A stretch of 64,000 bases of DNA. Origin: Fontimonas thermophila. Lineage in GTDB: Bacteria; Pseudomonadota; Gammaproteobacteria; Nevskiales; Nevskiaceae. A program made the position numbers and the translations under genes. The first letter of the stretch is position 1; each line of letters starts with the position of its first letter. The stretch is from positions 186,001-250,000 of the forward strand of contig NZ_FOOC01000001.1 of the NCBI RefSeq assembly GCF_900113085.1, given 5' to 3'. Positions 33,699 through 44,351 of this stretch are shown one piece after another. The notes under the pieces are model-generated. The model was not told the DNA's origin. It did no database searches and saw only the letters and a program-made list of their open reading frames with translations.

Positions 33699-35843
33699 TC
33701 AGGAGGATAGGGTTTCGATCAACAGCGCTCGCGCGATGCGCTCGTGCAGGTCTTGCGGGGCATCGAGGCCGAGGCGGCGCAGCACGGCGGAAGCGGCCGC
33801 CGGCGGCTGCATGGGGCGCAAGGCCTTGAGCAGCAGCCGCCAGCGTGGCATCGCCGCCGCGCGGCGCTTGATCGCTTTCAAGGCCGCGCCCAGCCGCAGC
33901 TCCTCGTCGGTGAAATCGCAGCCGAGCGGAAACGGGGGAAAATGCGCGCGGTGCGCCGCAAGCAGCGCCTCCAGCCGTTCCGGCCGGTTGTCGCGAAACG
34001 GCGGCGGGATGACATAGTCGGCCTCGATCTTGCCGGCGCGCTGGGCTTGCTTGAGCAGGTCCTGCTGGAAACGCGCATCGGCGATGTGGATCAGCGCCTT
34101 GGCGACCTCGCTGTCGGTCTTCGAGCGCAGATCGGCGATGCCGTATTCGGTGACGACGATGTCACGCAGATGGCGCGGGATCGTCGTGTGTCCGTAATTG
34201 AACACGATGTTGCTGGTCGGCGCGCCGCCGGTTTCGCTTTCGCGCGTGGCGCGGATCAGCAGGATCGAGCGGCCAGCGGGGAGCTGGTGCGCCATCGCGA
34301 CGAAGTTGTACTGCCCGCCGACACCGGAGACGACCTGCAGGTTTTGAAGGCCATCCGAACAGACCGCGCCGGAGAGCGTGGCCATCATGCCGGTATTGAT
34401 GAAGCGCGCATGGCGGCGCTGCTGGCGGTAGAGCCGCGGGTTGTAATCGAGCTGGTTGGTCTTGGCGACCGAGGTCAGACAGATCGCGTTGCGCGTCGCA
34501 TCGTCGAGCGCGCACAGGTCGCGATAGAACGCGGTCGGGCCAAGGAAGAAGCCACCGTGCAGCAGGATGCCGTTGCGTAGATGTTCGCCCAGACAGCGCG
34601 CCAGCACCGCGCGCGATGCCGGATCGGCGACGTTGGCAACGACGCGCGTGCCGTCGGCGGCGACGATATGCCCGTTGTCGTAGCGCACGTCGTCGGCGAA
34701 AAACCCGTGGTGCTGCAAGACATCGAAATCCTTGCCGCGGATCACGCGCACGCCCAGCCGCGCAAAACCATCGAGCACATCCGGCATCAAGCGGTCCGGG
34801 TCGCATTGCCCCTCGTTGATCAGCTGCTGTAGCGCCCAGAAGTCGTAGACGCGGCGCTTGAGAATTCCGGCACGCAGCAGATGCAAGAAGCCGTCGACGA
34901 ACATTTCGGTGGCGCCATACAGGCCTTGTACGAACGGATCGGTGCCGCCGATCGCCTCGATGAGTGCGGCGTTGTGCGAGAGGATGCCGGTGTCGGCGAG
35001 CACCCGGCGATAGACGGCCGGCTCGCGATGGCGCAGCAGCAGGGCGTGCACGAGGGCATCGGCGAGGGCGCCGATGCCGATCTGCAGCGTGCCGCCATCG
35101 CGCACCAGGCTGCTCGCGTTCAGGCCGATGAAGTAGTCCGGCACCGACACCGCCATCTTCGGGGTCGGGAACAGCGCAGTGGTGTAGCGGGCATCATCGA
35201 CGACGATGTCGAAGGCGTCCGCTTCGACTTCGGCATCAAGGCCAAAGTACGGCAGGTTCTGGTTGACGACGGCGATCTTCAGGTGCGGCCGGCCACTTTC
35301 GCGCAGCATCTGCATCAGTTCCGGTCCGGTGTCCGGGTTGCACGACAGGCTGTACCGCGCCTGGTTGTCCACCGTGCGCCGCGCCACCGTCTGCGCGACG
35401 ACGTTGCAGCCCTGGTTGAACACGTCGCGCGCGGCATGCGTGTAATTGCTGCTGATGTAATGCTGCTGCGCATGGGCGTTGCCGAGCATCGAGCCGGGGC
35501 GGAAGTAAAACTCGCAGATCTCGACGTTCGGCGGCAGCCGGTTTTCGCGCAGGTCGCGCACATAGTCGAGGTCCGGGACTCCGGCAAAAACGCGGTCGAC
35601 GAAAGGTTGCAGGAACGCCTGCTCGATGCGGTTGCCGCCGCGCGGTTTCTCCAGGGACAGCGCGGTCAGGATCTTCAGGCGGATCGACGGATCGAGCCGT
35701 GCGCGACGGTAAAACGCATTGGTCAGCTCAACCGGTTTGCCCAGCCCGAGCGGCAAACCCAGGACGATGGTCTTGCCGAGGCGCGCGAGTGTGGCATCGA
35801 CGGCCGCTTCGACATCGGAGAGCACCTGCGGCGGTGGTTTCAT
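33699..35843 (-). CDS. acetyl-CoA hydrolase/transferase family protein (long form)
   Basis: A 714-residue member of the acetyl-CoA hydrolase/transferase (CoA transferase class I-like) family. It shows the N-terminal domain with GLPLGLGKPVELTNAF, the central GTLQIGIGALADALV and LYGATEMFVDGFL, and the C-terminal VSGVGGQYNFVAMAH followed by TSNIVFNYGHTTIPRHLRDIVVTEYGIADLR, where the covalent CoA-binding Glu of the family is expected. Standard enzymes have about 430-500 residues; the extra length is spread through the middle and the C-terminal helical tail (GCDFTDEELRLGAALKAI onward). It probably interconverts acyl-CoA and acid. Upstream is the LysR gene, same strand. Confidence 0.88.
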   Translation of the reverse strand: MKPPPQVLSDVEAAVDATLARLGKTIVLGLPLGLGKPVELTNAFYRRARLDPSIRLKILTALSLEKPRGGNRIEQAFLQPFVDRVFAGVPDLDYVRDLRENRLPPNVEICEFYFRPGSMLGNAHAQQHYISSNYTHAARDVFNQGCNVVAQTVARRTVDNQARYSLSCNPDTGPELMQMLRESGRPHLKIAVVNQNLPYFGLDAEVEADAFDIVVDDARYTTALFPTPKMAVSVPDYFIGLNASSLVRDGGTLQIGIGALADALVHALLLRHREPAVYRRVLADTGILSHNAALIEAIGGTDPFVQGLYGATEMFVDGFLHLLRAGILKRRVYDFWALQQLINEGQCDPDRLMPDVLDGFARLGVRVIRGKDFDVLQHHGFFADDVRYDNGHIVAADGTRVVANVADPASRAVLARCLGEHLRNGILLHGGFFLGPTAFYRDLCALDDATRNAICLTSVAKTNQLDYNPRLYRQQRRHARFINTGMMATLSGAVCSDGLQNLQVVSGVGGQYNFVAMAHQLPAGRSILLIRATRESETGGAPTSNIVFNYGHTTIPRHLRDIVVTEYGIADLRSKTDSEVAKALIHIADARFQQDLLKQAQRAGKIEADYVIPPPFRDNRPERLEALLAAHRAHFPPFPLGCDFTDEELRLGAALKAIKRRAAAMPRWRLLLKALRPMQPPAAASAVLRRLGLDAPQDLHERIARALLIETLSS

Positions 35844-35873
35844 GGCGTGTTCCGGATCGATCCGACCGGGCGA

Positions 35874-36776
35874 TTATGCGCGCACCTGGCGCGCCAGCGC
35901 GTGCGCAAGCTCGAGCAGGCGGCGCAAGTGCGGCACGGTGCGGTCGCTCTCGCGGTAGATCACGGACAGCCGCGCCTTGGGAACCGGTTTCTGGATCGGC
36001 CGGTAGGCGATGCCCTCGCCGTGGATTTGCTGCATCGACGCCGGCACGATCGACACGCCAAGCCCGGCAGCGACGAGATTGACGATCGACGTCACCTGCG
36101 AAGTCTCCTGCACGATGCGCGGGGAGAATCCCGCCGTGCGGCAGGCGCGGATGATCTCGTCGTGCAAACCGGCACCGACCGTTCGCGGGAACAGCACAAA
36201 GGGTTCGATCGACAGCGCCAGCAGCGGCACGCGCACGCGCCGCGCCAGCGGGTGGCTCGACGGCAGGGCGACCACGAGATCTTCGTCGAGCAGCGGCTCT
36301 ATGCACAGTCCCTGTGTTTCGCCGAGCAGCGGGCGCACGAAGGCGATATCGATGAGATCGTTGCGCACCGCCGCGGCAAGCGCAGGCGTCGTGCCTTCCT
36401 CCAAGGACAGCGTGACCTGCGGATGCGCGCGCCGGAATTCGCGGATCAACCGTGGGACCAAGGGATGGAACGGGGCCGAGTTGATCATGCCCATGCGCAC
36501 CCGGCCCAGCTCGCCGCGCGCGACCCGCCGGGCGCGTTCGACCGCGCGCTCGGTCTCGCGCAGGATGCGGCACGCGTCTTCGTAGAAGGCGGCGCCGGCT
36601 TCGGTCAGGGCTACGCCCCGCGGCAGACGCGTGAACAGCGCCAGCCCCAGCTCGCGCTCCAGCGCCTGGATTTGCTGCGACAGCGGCGGCTGGCCGATTC
36701 CCAGTGCCCGTGCCGCGCGCGTGAAATGCCGCGCCTCGGCGACGGCGACGAAATAGCGCAGATGGCGCAGTTCCAT
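35874..36776 (-). CDS. LysR-type transcriptional regulator
   Basis: A 300-residue LTTR. The winged helix-turn-helix is at the N-terminus (MELRHLRYFVAVAEARHFTRAA then LGIGQPPLSQQIQALERELG), with a LTEAGAAFYEDA wing, and a periplasmic-binding-protein-type effector domain from about residue 90 (RVRMGMINSAPFHPLVP). The Q-P-P-L-S-Q recognition helix is of the BenM/CatM subgroup, whose members respond to small aromatic or aliphatic acids. It is divergent from aceE and followed by the acetyl-CoA hydrolase/transferase gene 30 bp later, probably co-transcribed. A palindrome 12 bp in front of its start is the likely operator. Confidence 0.93.
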   Translation of the reverse strand: MELRHLRYFVAVAEARHFTRAARALGIGQPPLSQQIQALERELGLALFTRLPRGVALTEAGAAFYEDACRILRETERAVERARRVARGELGRVRMGMINSAPFHPLVPRLIREFRRAHPQVTLSLEEGTTPALAAAVRNDLIDIAFVRPLLGETQGLCIEPLLDEDLVVALPSSHPLARRVRVPLLALSIEPFVLFPRTVGAGLHDEIIRACRTAGFSPRIVQETSQVTSIVNLVAAGLGVSIVPASMQQIHGEGIAYRPIQKPVPKARLSVIYRESDRTVPHLRRLLELAHALARQVRA

Positions 36777-36788
36777 GAGCGATATCTT

Positions 36789-36813
36789 TGAAAGATTGCA
36801 ATCCAATCTTTCA
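36789..36813. promoter_or_regulatory. palindromic LysR operator candidate between lysR and aceE
   Basis: TGAAAGATTG (36789-36798) and CAATCTTTCA (36804-36813) are perfect inverted copies separated by CAATC. The centre contains ATTG-N5-CAAT, a LysR-type dyad. It is 13 bp from the lysR ATG and 82 bp from aceE, so it can serve autorepression and activation of the divergent operon. Confidence 0.7.
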
Positions 36814-36894
36814 TATATTGGACGTATCGCTGCGCGGCGATCTACAGTTTCCGGCGTAACAAGACGTTGGTCCCGGATTGCGAAGGAGTACGCC

Positions 36895-39564
36895 GTGAAC
36901 GAGCCGTTGTCGGTGATGCCTGACTCCGACCCGCAAGAAACCCGCGAGTGGCTGGACGCGCTGCAAGCCGTCCTGGAGCGCGAGGGTCCGGAGCGCGCGC
37001 ATTTCCTGCTGCAGACCCTGGTCGAGAAAGCCCGCCGCAGCGGGGCGTTCATCCCGTTTTCGGCGAATACCGCCTACATCAACACCATTCCGCCGCATCT
37101 CGAGGAGCGCTCGCCCGGCGACCATGCGCTGGAGTGGAGAATCCGCTCGATCATCCGCTGGAACGCGATGGCGATGGTGGTCAACGCCAACCGCGAGCAT
37201 GCCGGCATCGGCGGGCACATCGCCAGCTTTGCATCGGCGGCGACGCTCTACGACGTCGGCTTCAATCATTTCTGGAAGGGCCCCGACCACCCGCAGGGCG
37301 CGGATCTGATCTATATCCAGGGACACAGCACGCCGGGGATTTATGCGCGCGCCTTTCTCGAAGGACGCCTGACCGAGGAGCAGCTCCATCGCTTCCGCAT
37401 GGAGGCCCTGCAGCCGGGGCTGTCGAGTTATCCGCACCCCTGGCTGATGCCCACGTTCTGGCAGTTCGCGACGGTGAGTATGGGCTTGGGTCCGATCCAG
37501 GCGATCTACCAGGCGCGCTTGATGAAATATCTGGAGAACCGCGGCATCAAGCGCATGGATGGACGCAAGGTCTGGTGTTTCTGCGGCGACGGCGAGATGG
37601 ACGAACCCGAATCGCTGGGCGCCATCGACATCGCCGCACGCGAAAAGCTCGACAACCTGATCTTCGTCGTCAATTGCAACCTGCAGCGCCTCGACGGACC
37701 AGTGCGCGGCAACGGCAAGATCATCCAGGAACTCGAAGGCGTGTTCCGCGGCGCCGGCTGGAATGTGATCAAGGTCATCTGGGGATCGCTGTGGGACCCG
37801 CTGATCGCCCAGGACACCTCGGGCAAGCTGCTGCAGGCCTTCAACGAGACCGTGGATGGCGAATACCAGAGCTACAAGGCCAAGGGTGGCGCCTACACCC
37901 GCGAGCACTTTTTCAAGAAATACCCGGAGATCGAACGCCTGGTCGCGGGCTGGAGCGACGAGCAGATCGCCCAGCTCAACCGCGGCGGGCACGATCCGCA
38001 CAAGATCTACGCCGCCTATGCCGCGGCGGTGAAACACACGGGGTCGCCGACGGTGATCCTGGCCAAGACCATCAAGGGTTATGGCATGGGCGAGGCCGGT
38101 GAAGGCCAGAACATCACGCACCAGCAGAAAAAGATGGGCGAGGAGGCGCTGCGCGCCTTTCGCGACCGCTTCCGCATTCCGATCTCGGACGACCAGATCG
38201 CCAACACGCCGTTCTACCGCCCGCCCGAGGATTCGCCCGAAATCCGGTATCTCAAGCAGCGGCGCGAAGCACTCGGCGGTTTTCTGCCGGCGCGCGTGGT
38301 CAAGGAAGAGACGCTGGCGATTCCGCCGTTGTCCGCCTTCGAGCGGATCACCGCCGGCAGCCACGAGCGCGAGATCTCGACGACGATGGCCTTCGTGCAG
38401 ATGCTGCAGACGCTGTGCCGCGACAAAAACGTCGGCCAGCGCGTCGTCCCGATCGTGCCGGACGAGGCGCGCACCTTCGGCATGGAGGGCATGTTCCGCT
38501 CGCTGGGGATTTACTCCGTCGTCGGCCAGAAATACAACCCCGAGGACGCCGACCAGCTCGCCTTCTACCGCGAGGACATCAAGGGCCAGATTCTCGAAGA
38601 GGGCATCACCGAGGCCGGCGCGATGTCGTCGTGGATCGCGGCGGCGACGAGCTATGCCAACCACGGTGTCGCGCTGCTGCCGTTCTTCATCTTCTATTCG
38701 ATGTTCGGTTTTCAGCGCATCGCCGATCTGGCCTGGGCTGCCGGGGACATGCGCGCGCGCGGCTTTCTGCTCGGCGCGACCGCCGGCCGCACGACGCTCA
38801 ACGGCGAGGGCCTGCAGCACCAGGACGGTCACTCGCACGTGATCAGTGCGGTGGTTCCCAACTGCCGCAGTTATGATCCGGCGTACGCCTACGAGCTCGC
38901 GGTGATCCTGCATCACGGCATGCGCGAGATGTATGTCGAGCACCGCGATGTCTATTACTACGTCACGCTCTACAACGAGAACTACGTCCATCCGCCGATG
39001 CCGCCCGGCGTGGAGAGTGGCATCGTCAAAGGCATGTATCTTTTGCGCGCCGAGGAACGCCCGGCCAAGGCGCATGTGCAGCTGCTCGGCTCCGGCAGCA
39101 TCCTGCGTGAGGTGATCGCGGCCAGCGACCTGCTCAAGGAGGAATGGGGTGTAACCAGCGATATCTGGAGTGTGCCGAGCTTTACTGAACTTGCGCGCGA
39201 AGGACGCGAGGTCGAGCGCTGGAATCTGCTGCATCCGCACGAACCGCCACGCCAGGCCTATGTCACCCAATGCCTGGCCGGGATGACCGGACCGGCGATC
39301 GCATCGACCGACTGGGTGCGTGCGTATCCGGAGCAGATCCGGCCGTACGTGCCGATGCCCTTCCATGTGCTCGGTACCGACGGCTTCGGCCGCTCCGACA
39401 ACCGGCCGGCGCTGCGCGACTTTTTCGAGATCGATCGCCGCTGGATCGTGGTCAAGGCGCTCAAGGCACTCGCCGAGCAGCACACGGTGCCGGTCGAGCG
39501 CGTGAGCCAGGCGATCAAGATTTACGGCATCAAACCCGAGCGCCCTTCGCCCTGGACGGTGTGA
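36895..39564 (+). CDS. aceE: pyruvate dehydrogenase E1 component, homodimeric type
   Basis: An 889-residue thiamine-diphosphate E1 that decarboxylates pyruvate and acetylates lipoyl groups of AceF. Conserved pieces are FIPFSANTAYINTIP, GGHIASFASAATLYDVGFNHF, the ThDP motif GDGEMDEPESLGA with downstream NCNLQRLDGPVRGN, the ETLAIPPLSAFERI-type middle region and TDGFGRSDNR near the end. The length matches E. coli AceE (887). The GTG start at 36895 has GAAGGAGT 7 nt upstream. aceF follows 3 bp later. The divergent LysR protein, not a PdhR-type GntR factor, is the adjacent candidate regulator. Confidence 0.98.
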   Translation: MNEPLSVMPDSDPQETREWLDALQAVLEREGPERAHFLLQTLVEKARRSGAFIPFSANTAYINTIPPHLEERSPGDHALEWRIRSIIRWNAMAMVVNANREHAGIGGHIASFASAATLYDVGFNHFWKGPDHPQGADLIYIQGHSTPGIYARAFLEGRLTEEQLHRFRMEALQPGLSSYPHPWLMPTFWQFATVSMGLGPIQAIYQARLMKYLENRGIKRMDGRKVWCFCGDGEMDEPESLGAIDIAAREKLDNLIFVVNCNLQRLDGPVRGNGKIIQELEGVFRGAGWNVIKVIWGSLWDPLIAQDTSGKLLQAFNETVDGEYQSYKAKGGAYTREHFFKKYPEIERLVAGWSDEQIAQLNRGGHDPHKIYAAYAAAVKHTGSPTVILAKTIKGYGMGEAGEGQNITHQQKKMGEEALRAFRDRFRIPISDDQIANTPFYRPPEDSPEIRYLKQRREALGGFLPARVVKEETLAIPPLSAFERITAGSHEREISTTMAFVQMLQTLCRDKNVGQRVVPIVPDEARTFGMEGMFRSLGIYSVVGQKYNPEDADQLAFYREDIKGQILEEGITEAGAMSSWIAAATSYANHGVALLPFFIFYSMFGFQRIADLAWAAGDMRARGFLLGATAGRTTLNGEGLQHQDGHSHVISAVVPNCRSYDPAYAYELAVILHHGMREMYVEHRDVYYYVTLYNENYVHPPMPPGVESGIVKGMYLLRAEERPAKAHVQLLGSGSILREVIAASDLLKEEWGVTSDIWSVPSFTELAREGREVERWNLLHPHEPPRQAYVTQCLAGMTGPAIASTDWVRAYPEQIRPYVPMPFHVLGTDGFGRSDNRPALRDFFEIDRRWIVVKALKALAEQHTVPVERVSQAIKIYGIKPERPSPWTV

Positions 39565-39567
39565 GCG

Positions 39568-41238
<1,671 letters not shown>

Positions 41239-41282
41239 GCGCCGCGCGGCCGCTACAATCGGCGCGGTTTCCCGAGCCGAAC

Positions 41283-41465
41283 ATGAGCACGGCCAAGACC
41301 CCGCCGAAGAAAACCGCGCCGAAGAAAGGACCGTTCAAGCAGGCGCTGCAAAAGCCGCAGCCGTGGCGCTTCGGCGGCCAGGCGCTGCGCGCGGATCGCG
41401 GTGCCGGCATCAAGGCTCAGCCCGATGCCGAACGGCTCGCCGGCAAGTCGCGCAAGGTGCACTGA
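41283..41465 (+). CDS. small basic protein, 60 aa
   Basis: An unrecognised Lys/Pro-rich small protein. The first 25 residues are a basic low-complexity stretch (KTPPKKTAPKKGPFKQ), followed by WRFGGQALRADRG and RLAGKSRKVH. It looks like a disordered nucleic-acid- or ribosome-binding tail protein rather than an enzyme. It lies between aceF and the thioesterase, 44 and 12 bp away, in the same direction; a TACAAT at 41255-41260 could be its -10 element. Real coding is supported by position and an ATG start only. Confidence 0.5.
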   Translation: MSTAKTPPKKTAPKKGPFKQALQKPQPWRFGGQALRADRGAGIKAQPDAERLAGKSRKVH

Positions 41466-41477
41466 CCCAGTGCGCGC

Positions 41478-41939
41478 ATGAGCCAGGGCTTCCGCTACTA
41501 CCTGCGCGTGCGTTACGGCGAGTGCGACGCGCAAAAAGTGGTGTTCAACGCGCGCTACGGCGACTATGTCGATCTCGCCACCACCGAATTTTTGCGCGCG
41601 CTCGGCTATGGCGCGCAGTTGATCGACGGCCGGCTCGATTACCAGCTCGTGCGTCAGACGCTGGAATGGCGCGCGCCGGCACGCTTCGACGACGTGCTCG
41701 AGGTGCAGGTGCGCTGCACGCACGTCGGCACGACGTCGTTCGTGCTCGAAACCGAATTCCGCATCGCCGGGCACCACGCGCTTTGCGCGCGCGCCGAGAC
41801 CGTCTATGTGCTGATCGATGCGCAGGGCAAGACGCCGGTGCCGGCGCAGCTACGCGACGATTTGCTGCGCGGCTGCACCGCGATCACCGATCACGCCGGC
41901 TGGGGCACGGCGCGCATCCCAACCGGTCGGGATACCTGA
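41478..41939 (+). CDS. acyl-CoA thioesterase (4HBT, YbgC-like hotdog)
   Basis: A 153-residue single hotdog-fold thioesterase that hydrolyses acyl-CoA. The signature is RYGECDAQKVVFNARYGDYVDLATTEF near residues 12-38, with the catalytic Asp in ECDAQKVVF and the long central helix; EWRAPARFDDVLEVQVR is the second typical strand. YbgC relatives are cytosolic and often work with membrane or Tol-Pal genes, absent here. It lies downstream of aceEF, so it might act on acyl-CoAs, but no substrate can be assigned. Confidence 0.9.
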   Translation: MSQGFRYYLRVRYGECDAQKVVFNARYGDYVDLATTEFLRALGYGAQLIDGRLDYQLVRQTLEWRAPARFDDVLEVQVRCTHVGTTSFVLETEFRIAGHHALCARAETVYVLIDAQGKTPVPAQLRDDLLRGCTAITDHAGWGTARIPTGRDT

Positions 41940-41992
41940 GCCGCGGCGATCCGGCGGCGGCAAGCGTCCGATGCCGATTGCGCGGACGCAAT

Positions 41993-43909
41993 TCAGCCGC
42001 TGCCCGATTTCGCGCCGTCGGCCAGCACCTGCTCGATCGCGTTCTGCGCGATCGGGTGATAGCCGGACCGTGCCTCGCGGTAGATGCGCTGCGCGAGCTT
42101 GATGCCCTGCGGCGTGGCGGCGAGTTCGCGGTAAACCGGTACGATCAGGCGCATGCGCCCGATCGTCTTGAGGTGCCGTTCCATCGCCGCATAGGCCGGC
42201 GTGTAGTGATGCCGTGCCACCAGGCGGAACCAGCGCGCGGCGATGACCGCATTGCCACTGCGCGAGAAGCCAAACGCGCGATCCAGCGCCTTCATCTGCG
42301 CAGCGGTCAGGTCATCGGGCATCCCGTCCAGGAAATACTGCCACTGCCGCGGGCTCCAGCCGGCGGTATCGAGTTGCTGACGTTCGTTCGCGCCGGCGAG
42401 AAAGGCCGCGCGCGCGGCATCGACCGTGGCAAACGCGTCGGACTGCGGCCAGACGGTGTCGGCGGGCATGTGTGGATCGTGCAGCCAGGCCTGGATCTGC
42501 GCCGGGGTGACGGTATCCGGAGACTTGTCCAGCAGCTCGCGCGTGAGTTCCTCGAGGAACTGCGCCGTGGTCACGCTCTGGAACGCGTGGCGGTCGAACC
42601 AGCCGCGCAGGAAGGCATCGAAGCGCGGCCGCCCGAATTTCGATTCGAGGTAGGCGAGGAACAGCGCACCGCGCTCGTAGGGAACGTCGGTGACGCCGTC
42701 ATCCGGATCGCGGCCGGCGAGATCGGGCGTGAGCGTCTTGTCGCCGTCGCGGTCGAGCCGCGCCAGCGTCTCCCGGAGTTCGTGGGCGCCGAGTGCGCGT
42801 TCCTGTGCGGCACGGTCGGGCCCGTAGATCTCCTCCATGATCCGGTAGGTGAGGTGGTTGGTGAACCCCTCGTTGAGCCAGAAGTCGTTCCAGGTCGCGT
42901 TGGTGACGAGATTGCCGGACCAGGAGTGCGCCAGCTCATGCGCCACGAGAGACACCAGCGATTTGTCGCCGGCGATCACCGTTGGCGTGACGAAGGTCAG
43001 GCGCGGATTTTCCATGCCGCCGTAGGGAAAGCTCGCCGGCAGGATCAGCAGGTCGTAGCGACCCCAGCGGTAAGGCCCGAAGATGGCCTCGCAGCGCGCC
43101 AGCATCTGCTCGGTGTCTTCGAATTCGCGTGCCGCGCGCTCGACGGCGGAGGGTTCGGCATAAATACCGGTGCGCGGCCCCATGGGTTTAAAGCGCAGAT
43201 CGCCGACCGCGAGCGCGATCAGATACGACGGGATCGGCTGCGGCATGTGGAAGTGGTAGTCGCCGTTGCGCACCGCATCGAGCGCGTTCTCCGCGCTCAT
43301 CACCGCGAGCAGCTGCGGTGGTGTGCGGATATGCGCGGTGTAGGTCGCGCGGATCTGCGGCGTGTCCTGCAGCGGGATCCAGCTGCGCGCATGGATCGCC
43401 TGCGACTGCGTGTACAGGAACGGATGCCGCTTGTCCGTGGTCTGCTCGGGATCGAGCCATTGCAGACCGGAGGCCTGCGGCTGTGTCGCATAGGCGATGC
43501 GCACGCGGTCCGCGTGTGCTGGCATTGCGATGCGCAGCGCGCTGCCGAGGATGGGGTCGCGCGGATCCAGCACAAACGCCGTCGGCGCCAGTGCGGATGC
43601 ATCGCCGGCCTCGACGGAGCGGATCTGCAGATCGCGTGTATCCAGCACCAGGGTCTGCGCGGTGGGATCGAGGCGCTGCAGGTGCAGCTCCACGGTGCCT
43701 TCGAGCACGCGTTGCTCGAAATCGACGCGCAGATCGAGCGCGAGGTGCCGGGTGCGGAAGGCCTGCGTGTTGGCGTAGGAATGCGGATCGACCGGGGCAT
43801 GCGGCGGTGGGGGTGCGACATCGAAGGTGCTCAGCCGATGCGGGGGCGACAGAGCTGTGCACGCGATGCAGAGCCAGGCGGACATGAGGACGGAGAAGGT
43901 GCGGAACAT
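41993..43909 (-). CDS. M1 family aminopeptidase (leukotriene-A4-hydrolase-like)
   Basis: A 638-residue zinc aminopeptidase, exported: the N-terminus MFRTFSVLMSAWLCIACTA has a lipobox CIAC, so it is likely a lipoprotein. The exopeptidase motif GGMEN is at about 297-301; zinc ligands are H324 and H328 of HELAH and E347 of NEGFT. A C-terminal LTA4H-type helical domain (about 480-638) completes it, matching bacterial LTA4H-like aminopeptidases in length. Start at 43909 rather than an upstream in-frame codon at 43948 because the signal peptide begins there. Convergent with the thioesterase; divergent from the small lipoprotein gene. Confidence 0.93.
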   Translation of the reverse strand: MFRTFSVLMSAWLCIACTALSPPHRLSTFDVAPPPPHAPVDPHSYANTQAFRTRHLALDLRVDFEQRVLEGTVELHLQRLDPTAQTLVLDTRDLQIRSVEAGDASALAPTAFVLDPRDPILGSALRIAMPAHADRVRIAYATQPQASGLQWLDPEQTTDKRHPFLYTQSQAIHARSWIPLQDTPQIRATYTAHIRTPPQLLAVMSAENALDAVRNGDYHFHMPQPIPSYLIALAVGDLRFKPMGPRTGIYAEPSAVERAAREFEDTEQMLARCEAIFGPYRWGRYDLLILPASFPYGGMENPRLTFVTPTVIAGDKSLVSLVAHELAHSWSGNLVTNATWNDFWLNEGFTNHLTYRIMEEIYGPDRAAQERALGAHELRETLARLDRDGDKTLTPDLAGRDPDDGVTDVPYERGALFLAYLESKFGRPRFDAFLRGWFDRHAFQSVTTAQFLEELTRELLDKSPDTVTPAQIQAWLHDPHMPADTVWPQSDAFATVDAARAAFLAGANERQQLDTAGWSPRQWQYFLDGMPDDLTAAQMKALDRAFGFSRSGNAVIAARWFRLVARHHYTPAYAAMERHLKTIGRMRLIVPVYRELAATPQGIKLAQRIYREARSGYHPIAQNAIEQVLADGAKSGSG

Positions 43910-44030
43910 GGGCGATGCCGGAACGACGGATGCGCCGATCTTACCCAAGCCGTGCGCGCCCCTCTTGAGGAGTTTCCAGATCGTTGCGGGGACGTGGTCT
44001 AATGCCGTGTCGATTCACCCGGAGACGCCG

Positions 44031-44336
44031 ATGCTCTCGATGCTCCGCCGTGCCGTTTGTGCCGTCGCTCTGGTTTCCCCGCTGCTCGCCTGCCACGCCC
44101 AGCTTGGCATGAACCGCGCACTGCCCGAACCAGTACCCGGCTATGTCACCGATGTGCCGGTCTTCGAGCGCTTCATCGCCCTGCGCCCGACGCCGGAAGA
44201 ATTCCGGCGCGTTTATCCCGACGTCACCCTGGTGTTGCCGGGTCAGATCGCGACCAAGGAATTACGCCTGAACAACAGCCGCTACTTCGCCGAACTCGAC
44301 GAGGACGGCCGGATCATCGGCGGCCGCTTCCAGTGA
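44031..44336 (+). CDS. small lipoprotein, 101 aa, unknown
   Basis: A 101-residue exported protein with a lipoprotein signal (lipobox LLAC, acylated Cys about residue 21). The mature part is compact, with an FxALRPTPEEFRRVYPDVTLVLPG segment and an acidic C-terminus (AELDEDGRIIGGRFQ). GGAG lies 8 nt before the ATG. No family recognised. It is followed 15 bp later by a second lipoprotein gene, so the two probably form a unit with joint envelope function. Confidence 0.7.
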   Translation: MLSMLRRAVCAVALVSPLLACHAQLGMNRALPEPVPGYVTDVPVFERFIALRPTPEEFRRVYPDVTLVLPGQIATKELRLNNSRYFAELDEDGRIIGGRFQ

Positions 44337-44351
44337 GTCGGCGCGCGGGCC

